The notes: generated from the sequence alone by a model not told the origin. A stretch of DNA of 64,000 bases from Paenibacillus plantiphilus (GCF_927798095.1 NZ_CAKMMF010000016.1:62001-126000); one strand, 5' to 3'; numbered from the stretch's first letter, positions 38,591 through 47,703 are shown. Made by a program: numbers and translations.

Positions 38591-38640
38591 TTTAGTGAAT
38601 AATCAACAGGCATGAATTAAAAATATACTAGGATAGACTT

Positions 38641-40251
38641 TCAGTGTAATTTGCTTATTAGTCGATTTGCCCACTCCTTAACACTGTCATTTTGGTAATG
38701 CTTAACCTTTTCAATATTCAAATCCCTACAACGATTGAGTACATATTGATCCCAATGGCCACCTTTTTGGACCAATCCATCGAGAAGTTGTTTAATGTTT
38801 CGCTCAATTACCTTAAATGAGGATTGATTCATGGGACGGAGAATGAGTGTGGAAATGGACCAATTATCCGGTCTTGCAACTTCGACAATATAAGATGTTG
38901 AGGCTCTATTAGTCAACTGTACAATGGCACACGTCCGACGAGAGCCATCTATGCAAACAGAGAAACGCCTGCCGGGCGGCACTCTTACTACTGACATTCT
39001 CACGTTTACAGAAACCGTCTTCTTCAACATCTCAATCATCTGGAAAAATGGCTCTAAGCCAATTGCTTCAGAGGCCGGAATCGTTTCAAGTGTCTGAAAA
39101 TCGATAGGAGGGGTATCTCCGCCAACCACGGAATCCTGTGTACTGACTTCCTTAGAAGCAGCTGCGTGTTTTCCACCACGTCCAGTCGAAACGATGACTT
39201 CATTTCCTGTATTCGAATGCCTTACACTTGAACGACGAGTTTCCACTACAGGATAATTGGCAAACCGCATTATTGTAGGAGAGGTTTCTAAAATATCTTG
39301 ATTTGAATCCTCTTTGGCGTTGTCACTTTGATCGTTCAGCACAAAATCAGTGTTTTTAGAGCCTGGAATCATACGAATCGTTTTGTCGCCTGAGCTCCAT
39401 TCGCGACGTTTCTTGGAGGGGTGCCAAAAGAGAATCTCATTTGATGGGTGCTGAAATCCGCCTATGGCAATAATCTCTTTGACCAACACGTAATCGATAA
39501 ATTGCACTCCGCGAGTATGCATTTCAATAGGGCCTAAGGGCGGAAGATCAATGTTTAGAGGAACACCTTTCTTCAAAGTAGCAGTTGGATTATAGGGTGA
39601 ACTTTTAACAGCCTGACCGAACATATTTTGATAAACGGAGTCCCACAATGACCGTATCATCGGGTCTGAGTAGATCCATGATAGATGGCGAACATTACTA
39701 TCTGTAGCCAGTTTAGCTGGAACCCGATTACTCAAGTCGAAATGTAATGTTTCTCCCTGCCAATAGCTATTATCGATTAACAAGTCCAAGCCATGGGGTT
39801 GGAGCAAATAGTAGGCTAAGTACCTCGAGTTAATGAACAAGGCCCTTATTAATTCAATAACCGGTATACAGTATGTGAGACCATTCGTTTGGTACTGAAT
39901 GATATTTTGCAACCCAAGCTCTGGATTTTTGCCAAAATCAATCAAACGCTTAGGCAACTTAAAGCCGTTCGTCACAGTCCCTTGGTTGAAGGCATCTATG
40001 GTAAAGTGGAATGCCGAACCATTCATTGGTCTAATCTGGTCATACGCCCCGTTCGAATAAATTTGACCAATGCGTAGATAAGGTATCGTGCCCCAGGGGT
40101 ATGACACTACTTTTATCCCCTCGGCTAATGTTTTGAATGCTAGTCGAATCCGCCAATTTCCCTTATAATCCATAAACGGTGATCCGAACCAAACTAATTC
40201 CGCCTCGTGATTCTCCGGAAAAGGCCAAGATCTCAATGTCAATGCTGCCAT
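38641..40251 (-). CDS. tnsE: Transposition protein TnsE
   Basis: A 536-residue protein, essentially the length of Tn7 TnsE. In Tn7 it directs insertion to lagging-strand replication structures, especially on conjugal plasmids. The C-terminal core is recognisable from FSVCIDGSRRTCAIVQL to VEVARPDNWSISTLIL. The start at 40251 is chosen because GAGGAGATATC lies upstream; it overlaps the tnsD end by 13 bases. With tnsD also present, the element retains both Tn7 target pathways. Confidence 0.88.
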   Translation of the reverse strand: MAALTLRSWPFPENHEAELVWFGSPFMDYKGNWRIRLAFKTLAEGIKVVSYPWGTIPYLRIGQIYSNGAYDQIRPMNGSAFHFTIDAFNQGTVTNGFKLPKRLIDFGKNPELGLQNIIQYQTNGLTYCIPVIELIRALFINSRYLAYYLLQPHGLDLLIDNSYWQGETLHFDLSNRVPAKLATDSNVRHLSWIYSDPMIRSLWDSVYQNMFGQAVKSSPYNPTATLKKGVPLNIDLPPLGPIEMHTRGVQFIDYVLVKEIIAIGGFQHPSNEILFWHPSKKRREWSSGDKTIRMIPGSKNTDFVLNDQSDNAKEDSNQDILETSPTIMRFANYPVVETRRSSVRHSNTGNEVIVSTGRGGKHAAASKEVSTQDSVVGGDTPPIDFQTLETIPASEAIGLEPFFQMIEMLKKTVSVNVRMSVVRVPPGRRFSVCIDGSRRTCAIVQLTNRASTSYIVEVARPDNWSISTLILRPMNQSSFKVIERNIKQLLDGLVQKGGHWDQYVLNRCRDLNIEKVKHYQNDSVKEWANRLISKLH

Positions 40252-42014
40252 GAAGATATCTCCTCTGATGATGTGAATAGGGGCAAAAGTCGGCTTTGAC
40301 CGATGCATCGTTCAATCTCACCCGATACTTCTTGGGAGTAGTCCGATCTTAGTCCTGCAAGCTTCTCCAGCTTCCATCGTTTTATCGGCCACTCTCCTGA
40401 AAATCGTTCCGTAGCCCATCGTACTCTGCGTATCTGAAACTGTGATACGGATTCTATATAGATAGATAAAATACTCATCGTTACAGGGAGCTTATGTTGA
40501 TTCTTCTCCAGCCAGCTAAGTCTGCCAATCCGCTTGCCGATCAGTGCAATCGTAATGCGAATAGGCTTTGAGATGAAGTCAGCCATAATTGCTTTACATT
40601 CCTGTTCAACCTCCCAGCTTAGCTCCAAATCACGCCTTTCCCAGTCTACGCGAATGAAGAGGGAATTCCTTGAACTAATCGAAGGAGAGGCAGTTCTAGC
40701 TCTCTTAGCATGCTTTGGTTTGAGTGGAACATCGCGTTCAGTCAATTTTCCGTTAGCATATTTGATAACTGTATTCGTATTCACTCCAAGCATCTCTGCG
40801 GCAGCACGATAGGAAAGCCCTTCTCGGATACATTGATTAAGCTTGTCTGACCATACAGAACCGAATGACTTGATTCTTCCTCGATAAAACTTGTCGACCT
40901 CTGTTCGATCAGGACCTCGGCGAGAGTAGGAGAAGCCGCATGAACACATGAAGGTCCCGACTGGCCGCCCTGTATCTGAGCAACGTGTGATATCACATTG
41001 CGTAACAACTAATTTCATATAATGATCAGCTGCCTTATTGAGACAAGGCCATGGATCTTTTCCAAATGGTGCGTTTATACCGTCCGTACGATCAAGAAAT
41101 TCACGAAAAGATCCAAATAAAAAGCGAATTAGAAGCAGCTGTCGTAAAGGATGAATGACTCGTCGCGCTGTCCTCGTTGATTGCTCCAACCACGTATAAC
41201 TGCTTTCTGTTGGGTCACTATCGAGTAGATCTAATAACTCCCGACTATAGAAAAGCACAAGCTGCTCACAAAGCTTTTGTTGGCGGATATGTGATGCCAC
41301 CGTAACGTATCCCTTTTCTGCTAATCGAGGGTGGATAACCTGTCTTAAATCATATAAAGCCAGCAACTCGTCTTGCTGAACGAGCAAATAAATATCTTCA
41401 GCAATATCTGATAGGCGATTAATTAGCTTATCAGGTAAAACTTCAATGACTGGGGTTGAACGAAACATATGTCTGGAAATCGGCAAAACATTTAAACCAT
41501 GCCTATTCGACAACGGATCTGTTAGTTTATGTAGAATTCTCCGATGATGAAGACAGAAATACACGCCTGGCAATTGATGAATTCGATGCCAATAGGGCTC
41601 ACCGAAACTTTGAATGTCTTGATCATAACAGGAGGGGCATAACAGCAATCTATCGCTCCGATCAATCGTGCTTGCTGTTATTCCTACTAAAGCATGAATA
41701 CCCGAGCCGTCCACGCTTCTCATCAGGCCTTTAACACGCTCCGCCCGTTTTGCCGGTAAAAAGGGGGCATAATACGGATAGAATGTGTGCCTATTAATCC
41801 ATTCATCAACACTTAAAGCCTGTGAAACGCTTCTTCTCGATAGTGCATCAAGATGGCTTGGAAGGTCAATTGTAGGGATTACGTTGTCCGTCCCGAAAAC
41901 TTCCCGTAGTGTCCATTTGGGACTCGTATTATTTGATCTTAAGTGATACCGGGAGATCACACTATACAATAGCTCGTCTGTGTATGGAATTGGGAGAGCG
42001 CACCATTCATTCAA
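40239..42014 (-). CDS. tnsD: Target-selection protein TnsD (TniQ family)
   Basis: A 591-residue TniQ-domain protein. The N-terminal TniQ block begins LPIPYTDELLYSVISRYHLRS. The zinc-binding motif follows as LLCPSCYDQD, then WHRIHQLPGVYFCLHHRR. The C-terminal DNA-binding half contains a second cysteine pair (CSCGFSYSRRGPD) and a helix-turn-helix-like segment (SYRAAAEMLGVNTNTVIKYANGK). It should bind the 3' end of glmS and recruit TnsC; the element's position about 20 bases past the glmS stop agrees. Ten bases separate it from tnsC. Confidence 0.95.
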   Translation of the reverse strand: MNEWCALPIPYTDELLYSVISRYHLRSNNTSPKWTLREVFGTDNVIPTIDLPSHLDALSRRSVSQALSVDEWINRHTFYPYYAPFLPAKRAERVKGLMRSVDGSGIHALVGITASTIDRSDRLLLCPSCYDQDIQSFGEPYWHRIHQLPGVYFCLHHRRILHKLTDPLSNRHGLNVLPISRHMFRSTPVIEVLPDKLINRLSDIAEDIYLLVQQDELLALYDLRQVIHPRLAEKGYVTVASHIRQQKLCEQLVLFYSRELLDLLDSDPTESSYTWLEQSTRTARRVIHPLRQLLLIRFLFGSFREFLDRTDGINAPFGKDPWPCLNKAADHYMKLVVTQCDITRCSDTGRPVGTFMCSCGFSYSRRGPDRTEVDKFYRGRIKSFGSVWSDKLNQCIREGLSYRAAAEMLGVNTNTVIKYANGKLTERDVPLKPKHAKRARTASPSISSRNSLFIRVDWERRDLELSWEVEQECKAIMADFISKPIRITIALIGKRIGRLSWLEKNQHKLPVTMSILSIYIESVSQFQIRRVRWATERFSGEWPIKRWKLEKLAGLRSDYSQEVSGEIERCIGQSRLLPLFTSSEEISSWQH

Positions 42015-42024
42015 CTTTCATCAC

Positions 42025-43695
42025 CTATCCGAGAAACTCCATTGGATTTTTAATATAACCCGTAGCTTTCAACGAATCATAGGCAGACAACTTCTTCTTA
42101 CGGCCTTGGGAAACGATGACGCGTAAATCATTTGGTTCCGACGGCATAACCTTTGGCTTACTCTTGCTATGCTGTTGCGCTGAGTTACTCACCAAAGCAA
42201 CTTGCTTCTGTAATGCGAATTTTAGCGCTTCTTTATGAAGGTCTATCTCATCCAACTCATGAAGGTGAACTTTTGTTACCTCTTCAGCCGCTTGAGAAGC
42301 AATTACTTGAGCCACACCAGCCTCGATTAACCAGGCACTGACCTCGTTTATCGTCTGTTCAGTGACGTCATAGCCAAGTTCTGTGCGAATCAATTCTAAC
42401 CGTTCTGCTTGTCGTTGTTCAGCTTCAATGCGATCCAAGTAATCATCAATGGAAACACTGTCATAAATGTCAGCGAATTTCTGAATCTGCGCTTTCTTAC
42501 CGGAACGCAGAGCTTCTAGAGCTGGCCTAATCAAGGTGAGTCGATCCTTTGCCACGGAGCGAATTAGCCCAGGCGTAACTGACTCAATTTCTTTATCTAA
42601 GGCTCTCCATTGCGTTAGCATGAATAACTTAATGGCAATATCCGATATTCCTTGTGACTCTTCATACATGACATCAATGAATTCTTGATCCAACTCGACT
42701 TTCTTGTCCGTCCACTGGTACTTCCACAACCCTTGTAGCAGCCAGGTCCATTCCTCATCATTCTTAAAGTGATGCCATGTTGCATCTCCTTGACCGCTGT
42801 TACGCCTAGCATTACGAAACTCGCCGTTCAGTGCAGGAAGGGCTTTATAAGTTCCGACAAGAATAACCGGCAGCCCAATGGTGTTAACTAATTGAACAAA
42901 GAAATTGAGCATTTGAGCAGCACGATCATCCTTGGCTTCTTGAAGATTCTGAATTTCATCAATGACAAGCACCCCAAGACAATGAACTGCCGCAGCTTGT
43001 GCCATCAGAGGCAGTAACTCATCCGGATTTTTGGTTACATTTTTCTTGTAATATTTTGTTCCAACGAGGCTGTCTACTGCTAACAAGAAATTAAGACATA
43101 GCCCCCTTATGGATCCATCGTGAGGGCAATCCATCTTCAACCAAACAATTTGGAAAGGAGCAGGCATGTCCTGCCCTCTATATTTGCGGTGCAGAATGAC
43201 TTGCGGATACATTTGTAGGATTCGCAACAAACTGCTGGACTTGCCAATCCCGGATATGCCAACTAAGGCAAATCCAGCAGAGGTTGGAGTATTCACTGGG
43301 TAACCACTTGTATTGCCCTGCATAATGAGATCATAGGCGTCCTTGCGAGCTCTGAAAGCGTAATTTGGAGTCAGAGGGTTACGACCTACATAACCGTCAC
43401 GAATAAGCCTTGAAATGCTCTGCTGAAGCTCCAAATGTCTGGATAACGGTCGAAAGAAGTCGCGTGATATACGTTGAACACAGTGCAACCGGAGATGAAC
43501 GGGAAGGTCACGCTCCGAGGCATTGAAGATTGGCTTGGACGCCAATTTGTTCACAACCGTCTTATCATCCCAAATCGGTGGGAGAGCTTCGAGCAGTGGG
43601 TTATTTCGATAATCTTCAAGAAGCGGATCTTGGTAATCGGCTTCTACAAACTCGCCGCGGCTGAAATGGAATAACGGGACATCAAATTCGCTCAT
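42025..43695 (-). CDS. tnsC: Transposition ATPase TnsC (AAA+)
   Basis: A 556-residue AAA+ regulator that links target selectors to the TnsAB transposase. Walker A is GISGIGKS (about 146-153), Walker B is VLVIDE (about 242-247), and a sensor-like segment LPVILVGTYKAL follows. Its ATG overlaps the tnsB stop as ATGA, implying coupled translation. The C-terminal extension past residue 400 is typical of TnsA/B-interacting tails. In Tn7 this protein also mediates target immunity by reading TnsB bound at transposon ends. Confidence 0.95.
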   Translation of the reverse strand: MSEFDVPLFHFSRGEFVEADYQDPLLEDYRNNPLLEALPPIWDDKTVVNKLASKPIFNASERDLPVHLRLHCVQRISRDFFRPLSRHLELQQSISRLIRDGYVGRNPLTPNYAFRARKDAYDLIMQGNTSGYPVNTPTSAGFALVGISGIGKSSSLLRILQMYPQVILHRKYRGQDMPAPFQIVWLKMDCPHDGSIRGLCLNFLLAVDSLVGTKYYKKNVTKNPDELLPLMAQAAAVHCLGVLVIDEIQNLQEAKDDRAAQMLNFFVQLVNTIGLPVILVGTYKALPALNGEFRNARRNSGQGDATWHHFKNDEEWTWLLQGLWKYQWTDKKVELDQEFIDVMYEESQGISDIAIKLFMLTQWRALDKEIESVTPGLIRSVAKDRLTLIRPALEALRSGKKAQIQKFADIYDSVSIDDYLDRIEAEQRQAERLELIRTELGYDVTEQTINEVSAWLIEAGVAQVIASQAAEEVTKVHLHELDEIDLHKEALKFALQKQVALVSNSAQQHSKSKPKVMPSEPNDLRVIVSQGRKKKLSAYDSLKATGYIKNPMEFLG

Positions 43696-45887
43696 TCATC
43701 ATCACCATCTTCAAGCAAATAAGCTTTTATTTTAGATAACTTGTCCGCTGGAGGAACATAGACTTGTTTAATCTCTGCCTTGTCGTCGCGTTTCAATGGA
43801 ACTACGTTGTTTGTTGGATTGCTTGGTGTAGAGACTTTTTCAGACAACTGGAATGCTTCTTGTTCACGATTAGACGCTTTCTCGTTAGAACGCCGCTGTC
43901 TAGTGCCTTTAACACGCTTACTGTTACTTTCCTCGCTTTGCAGAATAGCTGCATCCGTTTTCTTAGTTGCCTCATCAACGATAGCCTTTGTTTGTGCATC
44001 GAGCTCAATTTTGGATAGCATGTTGTTTACTTCCTGATGTCGTCCTTGGTACCGCTCAATCTCGTGCAAATCTTCGACTTCCTCAATTCTCTTATTGAGG
44101 TATCGCTCTTCACGTTCTAGTAGAATACAACTCTCGAACAGGTGCCCTTCGTCTAACCATAAATAGATTTCATTCGTTGATCGAGGATCGTAGCAGACCT
44201 TTACCCGCCAAGTCTTGCCTGCTCTTGCCTTTACAAACCATTGTTCACGCATAGCCAATTCACAACTATAGTGCATACCCTTGAACTGAATACCTGCAGC
44301 AGTAACTGTTGCCTCACCTTGATACATTAGATTTAGCTTAACGATATGCTCCGGTTGTTTCTTAAGCCTTCCGTTGCGATTGATGATTCCCCAGTGCCAC
44401 AAGTCTCTTGGAATAGGAGGTACTTCGTCAGCCACCATAAACTCATTCCTGTCATACCACAGCATGTGATGATCATTATTATGATAAAGGACAGTTTGAA
44501 TCATAATTTTTGTAAACTCTCGAAGCGTTAACTTTGCATCCAAACGATAATCTCGTTGTCCACGTTCTCTATAGCGCTCTTTTATCGCTCCAGGAATGAA
44601 TTGAATGCTCCTCAAGTTCGCCAATCTGAACTGTTGTTCAACGATGCCTTTCCAGTCGGCACGATACGGAGGGGCATTTTCCACATCAACACCAAGCACA
44701 TCAATTAAGTGACTGGGTTTCTCCCCTTCAAGTTCTCCACGATCTGCTGTCAGTTTTTGCGGTAAATGACTGGATACCCATTCCTCAGGATAAATTTCGA
44801 TCCCATATTGCGCACAGAACTTCACCTTATCAGTTGTCGTATTAGCTAAAGCCATCATGGCACCAATCCAACTTGGACCTTCAAGCCCAATATAAATACC
44901 AGCAATATACCGGCTAAAGACGTCAATAACGATATAAATAATAGGACGTCCAATGATCCACTCCCGGCGGTACTCACTGACCAAATAAACATCCGCAACA
45001 GTCGCGTCAATCTGAAATCTAGATCCTGGACCAAAGCTTTCAATCGTGGAGCTTCCTAGAATTGGCCGATAATCTAAAGCGTAACGTTTTTCTCCAAGCC
45101 GACTTTTTAGTGTATCCTCTAAGTTCATTTCTTTCCTGAACCAGTACCTGTACTGTCCAAAACTCGGCAACTTCTCAGGAGGGGGAAGGATCGGCACCAA
45201 CGCTTGTCCATCTTGGCGAAATCCGGTAGCAAAAAACTTCTCCAGAGTTTTTTGGAATGCATGTTTGAGAGGTGCTTTCTGTTTATTGTTATAGAACAAT
45301 CGGATGCCCGATCGTAGTAATTGTTTTGTCTCCTCGTCGATATTTACACCAACGGGCTCATCTTCAAATTTTCGTGGACGGCCTCGCTTCACATCACCTG
45401 GTAATCTCTCAGTTCCATAACTACCACTGTTATTGAAGTGCGGCAGAAGAGCATTTTTCATCTTTCCTCCTTGCCAGTATCTTCGTAAGTAGCGGTAAAT
45501 TGTGCTTTTATGTAATCCAGTTTGCTCTTGTGATTCTCGCACTCGTGAACCTCGAAAATTCTTATCGAAACAAGCCGGTTCATCCAGAACGATTTCTTTG
45601 ATCGCGTCCCACGATTTATCTCGAAGGCTCAAATACACATCATTTATGCCTTGATCCAATAACGGAATATTTCCATTTATCCATTCTACAAACTTGCAAA
45701 GATTAGATTCGAAGCCTGCCACGTATTCCAAATAAGTTTTCATTAATGGGAATGCCTTATCATCTTCCATTGCAATACTGAAGACCACGTCGTTAGAAGG
45801 GGAGATCCATAAAATACGTTCTAAATGCCGATCCTCTGAAGCGGACGATATCCATTCCACGACCATATTTTCACAAATCGCCTGCAT
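43692..45887 (-). CDS. tnsB: Transposase TnsB (DDE/retroviral integrase fold)
   Basis: A 731-residue DDE transposase that binds the end repeats and makes the 3' cuts and joins. From the ATG at 45887 the triad is Asp294 (FQIDATVADVYLV), Asp382 (KLTADRGELEG) and Glu417 (ADWKGIVEQQFR). Helix-turn-helix segments lie before it (TGLHKSTIYRYLRRYW), and a basic C-terminal tail would contact TnsC. The ATG has GGCGGG eight bases upstream; a GTG at 45896 overlapping the tnsA stop is an alternative start. Confidence 0.95.
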   Translation of the reverse strand: MQAICENMVVEWISSASEDRHLERILWISPSNDVVFSIAMEDDKAFPLMKTYLEYVAGFESNLCKFVEWINGNIPLLDQGINDVYLSLRDKSWDAIKEIVLDEPACFDKNFRGSRVRESQEQTGLHKSTIYRYLRRYWQGGKMKNALLPHFNNSGSYGTERLPGDVKRGRPRKFEDEPVGVNIDEETKQLLRSGIRLFYNNKQKAPLKHAFQKTLEKFFATGFRQDGQALVPILPPPEKLPSFGQYRYWFRKEMNLEDTLKSRLGEKRYALDYRPILGSSTIESFGPGSRFQIDATVADVYLVSEYRREWIIGRPIIYIVIDVFSRYIAGIYIGLEGPSWIGAMMALANTTTDKVKFCAQYGIEIYPEEWVSSHLPQKLTADRGELEGEKPSHLIDVLGVDVENAPPYRADWKGIVEQQFRLANLRSIQFIPGAIKERYRERGQRDYRLDAKLTLREFTKIMIQTVLYHNNDHHMLWYDRNEFMVADEVPPIPRDLWHWGIINRNGRLKKQPEHIVKLNLMYQGEATVTAAGIQFKGMHYSCELAMREQWFVKARAGKTWRVKVCYDPRSTNEIYLWLDEGHLFESCILLEREERYLNKRIEEVEDLHEIERYQGRHQEVNNMLSKIELDAQTKAIVDEATKKTDAAILQSEESNSKRVKGTRQRRSNEKASNREQEAFQLSEKVSTPSNPTNNVVPLKRDDKAEIKQVYVPPADKLSKIKAYLLEDGDDE

Positions 45888-45892
45888 TACAA

Positions 45893-46720
45893 TCACCCGC
45901 CTTTTGCTTCAAGTCTATATTCAGGAGTCGCTATCTTAAACTCTTTCGCAGGAAGGGTCGGAACGATTCTTTCATTCATATTTAGAGACCACTTTTTACG
46001 TGCGACAAAATGACGGAACAATGCAAGAGACGTTCCAACTTCTAGTCCTAATCGTTCGTCGCAAGCTAAACAAGCCTTCGATATTGCCTCCCCGTCGTTT
46101 AAACGGGCAGCGAGCATTTGTTCTAAATTACGCATAGTAAACACACCCAGATCAGATACATCCTCGTTGTGATACTCCTTATGGACCCACTCAATATTTC
46201 TAATCAGTACATCCGGTAAATCGTGATCGATAATAATGCCCCAGTTTATATGACGCGTTTCCCAATAGACCCGCTCAATTTCAAACTTGGCTATCGTTCG
46301 CTCATCTTCCATTTCACTAAAGGGCTTCACAGTCCTTGCACAATCTTTGTCCCCGTAAGTGATCAGAAAATCCGTAGACATCACAATAGGAACGCCCGTC
46401 TTTGGATCGCGCGGATGATTTACTCCGATCTTTTCTGCAATCATCAAGGTTTCCTCAAGTGGCAGTAAAGGAAACTGCTCACGGATATCCGAAACCTCAT
46501 CTGCATAGTCAAGAAGATAACAATAATCACGCTCGATATCCGAAAGAAGCTCGTGTCTTCGGCCTGTCGTCCAGCCTACGCCACGAGTTGCTCTGCCCTC
46601 CGATGGAACGTCCTGAATCTTGAGCCAAGGAAGATAGTCCTTACCGGTACCTTGACCTCTACCTTCCTTGATCATCTTTTCGATTTTCGTTTCGGATAGT
46701 TGCCTTTTTCGTTTTGCCAT
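45893..46720 (-). CDS. tnsA: Transposition endonuclease TnsA
   Basis: A 275-residue restriction-enzyme-like nuclease that makes the 5' cuts, allowing cut-and-paste transposition. Catalytic residues align with Tn7 numbering: Glu63 (LSDIERDYC), Asp117 (VMSTDFLITY), Lys132 (TVKPFSEM) and Glu149 (FEIERVYWE). The length matches Tn7 TnsA (273). It is the first of the tns genes, 9 bases after the 119-residue gene. Confidence 0.96.
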   Translation of the reverse strand: MAKRKRQLSETKIEKMIKEGRGQGTGKDYLPWLKIQDVPSEGRATRGVGWTTGRRHELLSDIERDYCYLLDYADEVSDIREQFPLLPLEETLMIAEKIGVNHPRDPKTGVPIVMSTDFLITYGDKDCARTVKPFSEMEDERTIAKFEIERVYWETRHINWGIIIDHDLPDVLIRNIEWVHKEYHNEDVSDLGVFTMRNLEQMLAARLNDGEAISKACLACDERLGLEVGTSLALFRHFVARKKWSLNMNERIVPTLPAKEFKIATPEYRLEAKGG

Positions 46721-46729
46721 TCATTCACC

Positions 46730-47089
46730 TCAGTTGTTAGTAGGCTCATCCGAATGTCTCAGATCCTCTAAAATGGTTTCTTTCGCAGTCTGTCGCTGTT
46801 TCCTTAAAGTCACCAACCTTTGAAACTCCAGATAATACGCTTCGAGCTTCGCTGTATGAACAGGTATGTGATCTATCCGTATGCATATGACAGAATCCCC
46901 ATTATCCAATAAGACATCTATCTGATCTGTCTGCTCCTCGTAACTTCTTACAGATACAGGCCAGCCTCCAATGAGCTCCGCTTGCTTAAACCACTGATGT
47001 CGAACAGCCTTAGAACAAGAATATATCCTCCCATCAAACCATATCCCGCTTGGAGTTACGATTCCTATGGCCAACTTTTCTTCTTTCAT
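46730..47089 (-). CDS. Small protein of unknown function upstream of tnsA
   Basis: A 119-residue protein I do not recognise. It has an acidic/aromatic N-terminal half (WFDGRIYSC, RHQWFKQAE), then a beta-rich stretch, and a charged helical tail (LEFQRLVTLRKQRQ). The ATG at 47089 follows GGGGTG; an earlier in-frame ATG at 47122 lacks a ribosome site. It is placed between the xre regulator and tnsA in unit A and is probably co-transcribed with the tns genes. Its first codons also survive in the deleted right-end copy in unit B. A transposition accessory or Cro-like role is possible but unproven. Confidence 0.65.
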   Translation of the reverse strand: MKEEKLAIGIVTPSGIWFDGRIYSCSKAVRHQWFKQAELIGGWPVSVRSYEEQTDQIDVLLDNGDSVICIRIDHIPVHTAKLEAYYLEFQRLVTLRKQRQTAKETILEDLRHSDEPTNN

Positions 47090-47142
47090 GGTAACACCCC
47101 GCATTTTCGGTAATGTTATCATGATTGCACTTTTCGGATTTT

Positions 47143-47487
47143 TTAATCCGTAAACGGATATTTATTTTTCCTTAGCTTGATATGTATGATTTCAAACAAT
47201 TCATTTTTTTCGCGAGTAGGGAGGGATCGAATACTGTCGAGCAGCCCTAACTCATCATTTGTTACATTGGTTTGATTTGTAGAAGACTCAACATCTTCCG
47301 CAAGCAGCCAATTCAAATCGCATTTAAATTTATTTTTTAGTGCAATAATTGTTTCGCATGACGGGAGACAAACACCGCGTTCAATGTCGCTCAGTGTTCC
47401 TTGAGAGACCCCAATCCTGACCGAAAACTCTTTTTGATTTAACTCATTTGATTTTCGGATAAATCTGACTTTCTCACCGAGGTTCAA
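47143..47487 (-). CDS. XRE-family HTH regulator at the transposon right end
   Basis: A 114-residue Cro/cI-type protein. The N-terminal helix-turn-helix reads LNQKEFSVRIGVSQGTLSDIERG; the second half is helical. The start is TTG at 47487, nine bases after GGAG. It lies between the right-end TnsB sites and the tns operon and so probably controls transposase expression. An inverted repeat, CCCCGTAATT-N6-AATTACGGGG, centred 40 bases upstream of the start could be its operator, or a terminator. Most of this gene is deleted in unit B's copy of the region. Confidence 0.88.
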   Translation of the reverse strand: MNLGEKVRFIRKSNELNQKEFSVRIGVSQGTLSDIERGVCLPSCETIIALKNKFKCDLNWLLAEDVESSTNQTNVTNDELGLLDSIRSLPTREKNELFEIIHIKLRKNKYPFTD

Positions 47488-47508
47488 CTCTATCAGCTCC
47501 AGAAAACA

Positions 47509-47541
47509 AAAATACCCCGTAATTAGTTACAATTACGGGGT
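47509..47541 (-). terminator. Inverted repeat upstream of xre: terminator or operator
   Basis: CCCCGTAATT (47515-47524) and AATTACGGGG (47531-47540) form a perfect 10-base stem with a 6-base loop. On the minus strand it is followed by TATTTTTGTTTT, a good terminator tail. In this orientation it would stop transcripts running from glmS into the transposon. A copy lies in unit B at about 34889-34914. Confidence 0.65.
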
Positions 47542-47590
47542 TCAAGCTCATGATGTCTGTTATTCGGAGTAAATGCTGAAGCACCCAGCT

Positions 47591-47679
47591 AGTCTAATAC
47601 TTTATTTACTCAGTCTAAAACTTTATTTTCGCAGTCTAACACTTTATTTTTCAGTCTAATACTTTATTTTCACTGAACA
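47591..47679. repeat. Right end of unit A with four TnsB-like sites
   Basis: Four direct copies of AGTCTAA-x-ACTTTATTT start at 47591, 47612, 47633 and 47653, that is every 20-21 bases, followed by the tip CACTGAACA at 47671-47679. The dense array mirrors Tn7R; sites 1 and 4 are identical over 17 bases. Confidence 0.9.
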
Positions 47680-47684
47680 CGAGC
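47680..47684. repeat. 5-bp target-site duplication, copy 3 (CGAGC), in attTn7
   Basis: CGAGC directly follows the right tip of unit A and lies 19 bases from the glmS stop codon at 47704-47706, the position expected for TnsD-guided insertion. Confidence 0.8.
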
Positions 47685-47703
47685 CTTTTCAAACACGAAG
47701 CCC

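Larger units (their letters stand above)
37970..38640. other. Gap between ParB-like gene and tnsE, holding a tnsE fragment
   Basis: The gap contains a broken second tnsE C-terminus (38053-38264, minus) and a long inverted repeat with a T-run at 38519-38585. A 24-codon minus-strand open frame (38444-38518) beginning MKKPTTILSIL follows AAAGGTGG; I cannot assign it. The 68-codon frame at 38236-38442 is probably debris of the same decayed region. Confidence 0.6.
34998..47679. mobile_element. Tn7-like transposon, unit A, inserted at attTn7 downstream of glmS
   Basis: A 12.7-kb element bounded by TGTACGAAG at the left and CACTGAACA at the right, flanked by CGAGC on both sides. It carries tnsA, tnsB, tnsC, tnsD and tnsE in Tn7 order, transcribed away from the right end, plus an xre regulator, a 119-residue unknown gene, a tnsE fragment, and a methylase/ParB-like cargo pair next to the left end. 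Three spaced left-end and four close-packed right-end TnsB-like sites copy the Tn7 layout. The right tip lies about 20 bases past the glmS stop codon, as expected for TnsD-directed insertion. All transposition genes look intact, so it may be active. Confidence 0.93.

Noticed and set aside
47591-47670. Four regularly spaced repeats that resemble a tiny CRISPR array
   Set aside because: The spacers are only 2-4 bases and the units match the left-end sites of the same element in inverted orientation; they are TnsB-type end repeats.
31978-47679. Argonaute-guided transposition as an established function
   Set aside because: Argonaute lies in unit B, separate from the tns genes, with no TniQ or TnsC fusion beside it, and unit A already has TnsD and TnsE. 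It stays a hypothesis only.
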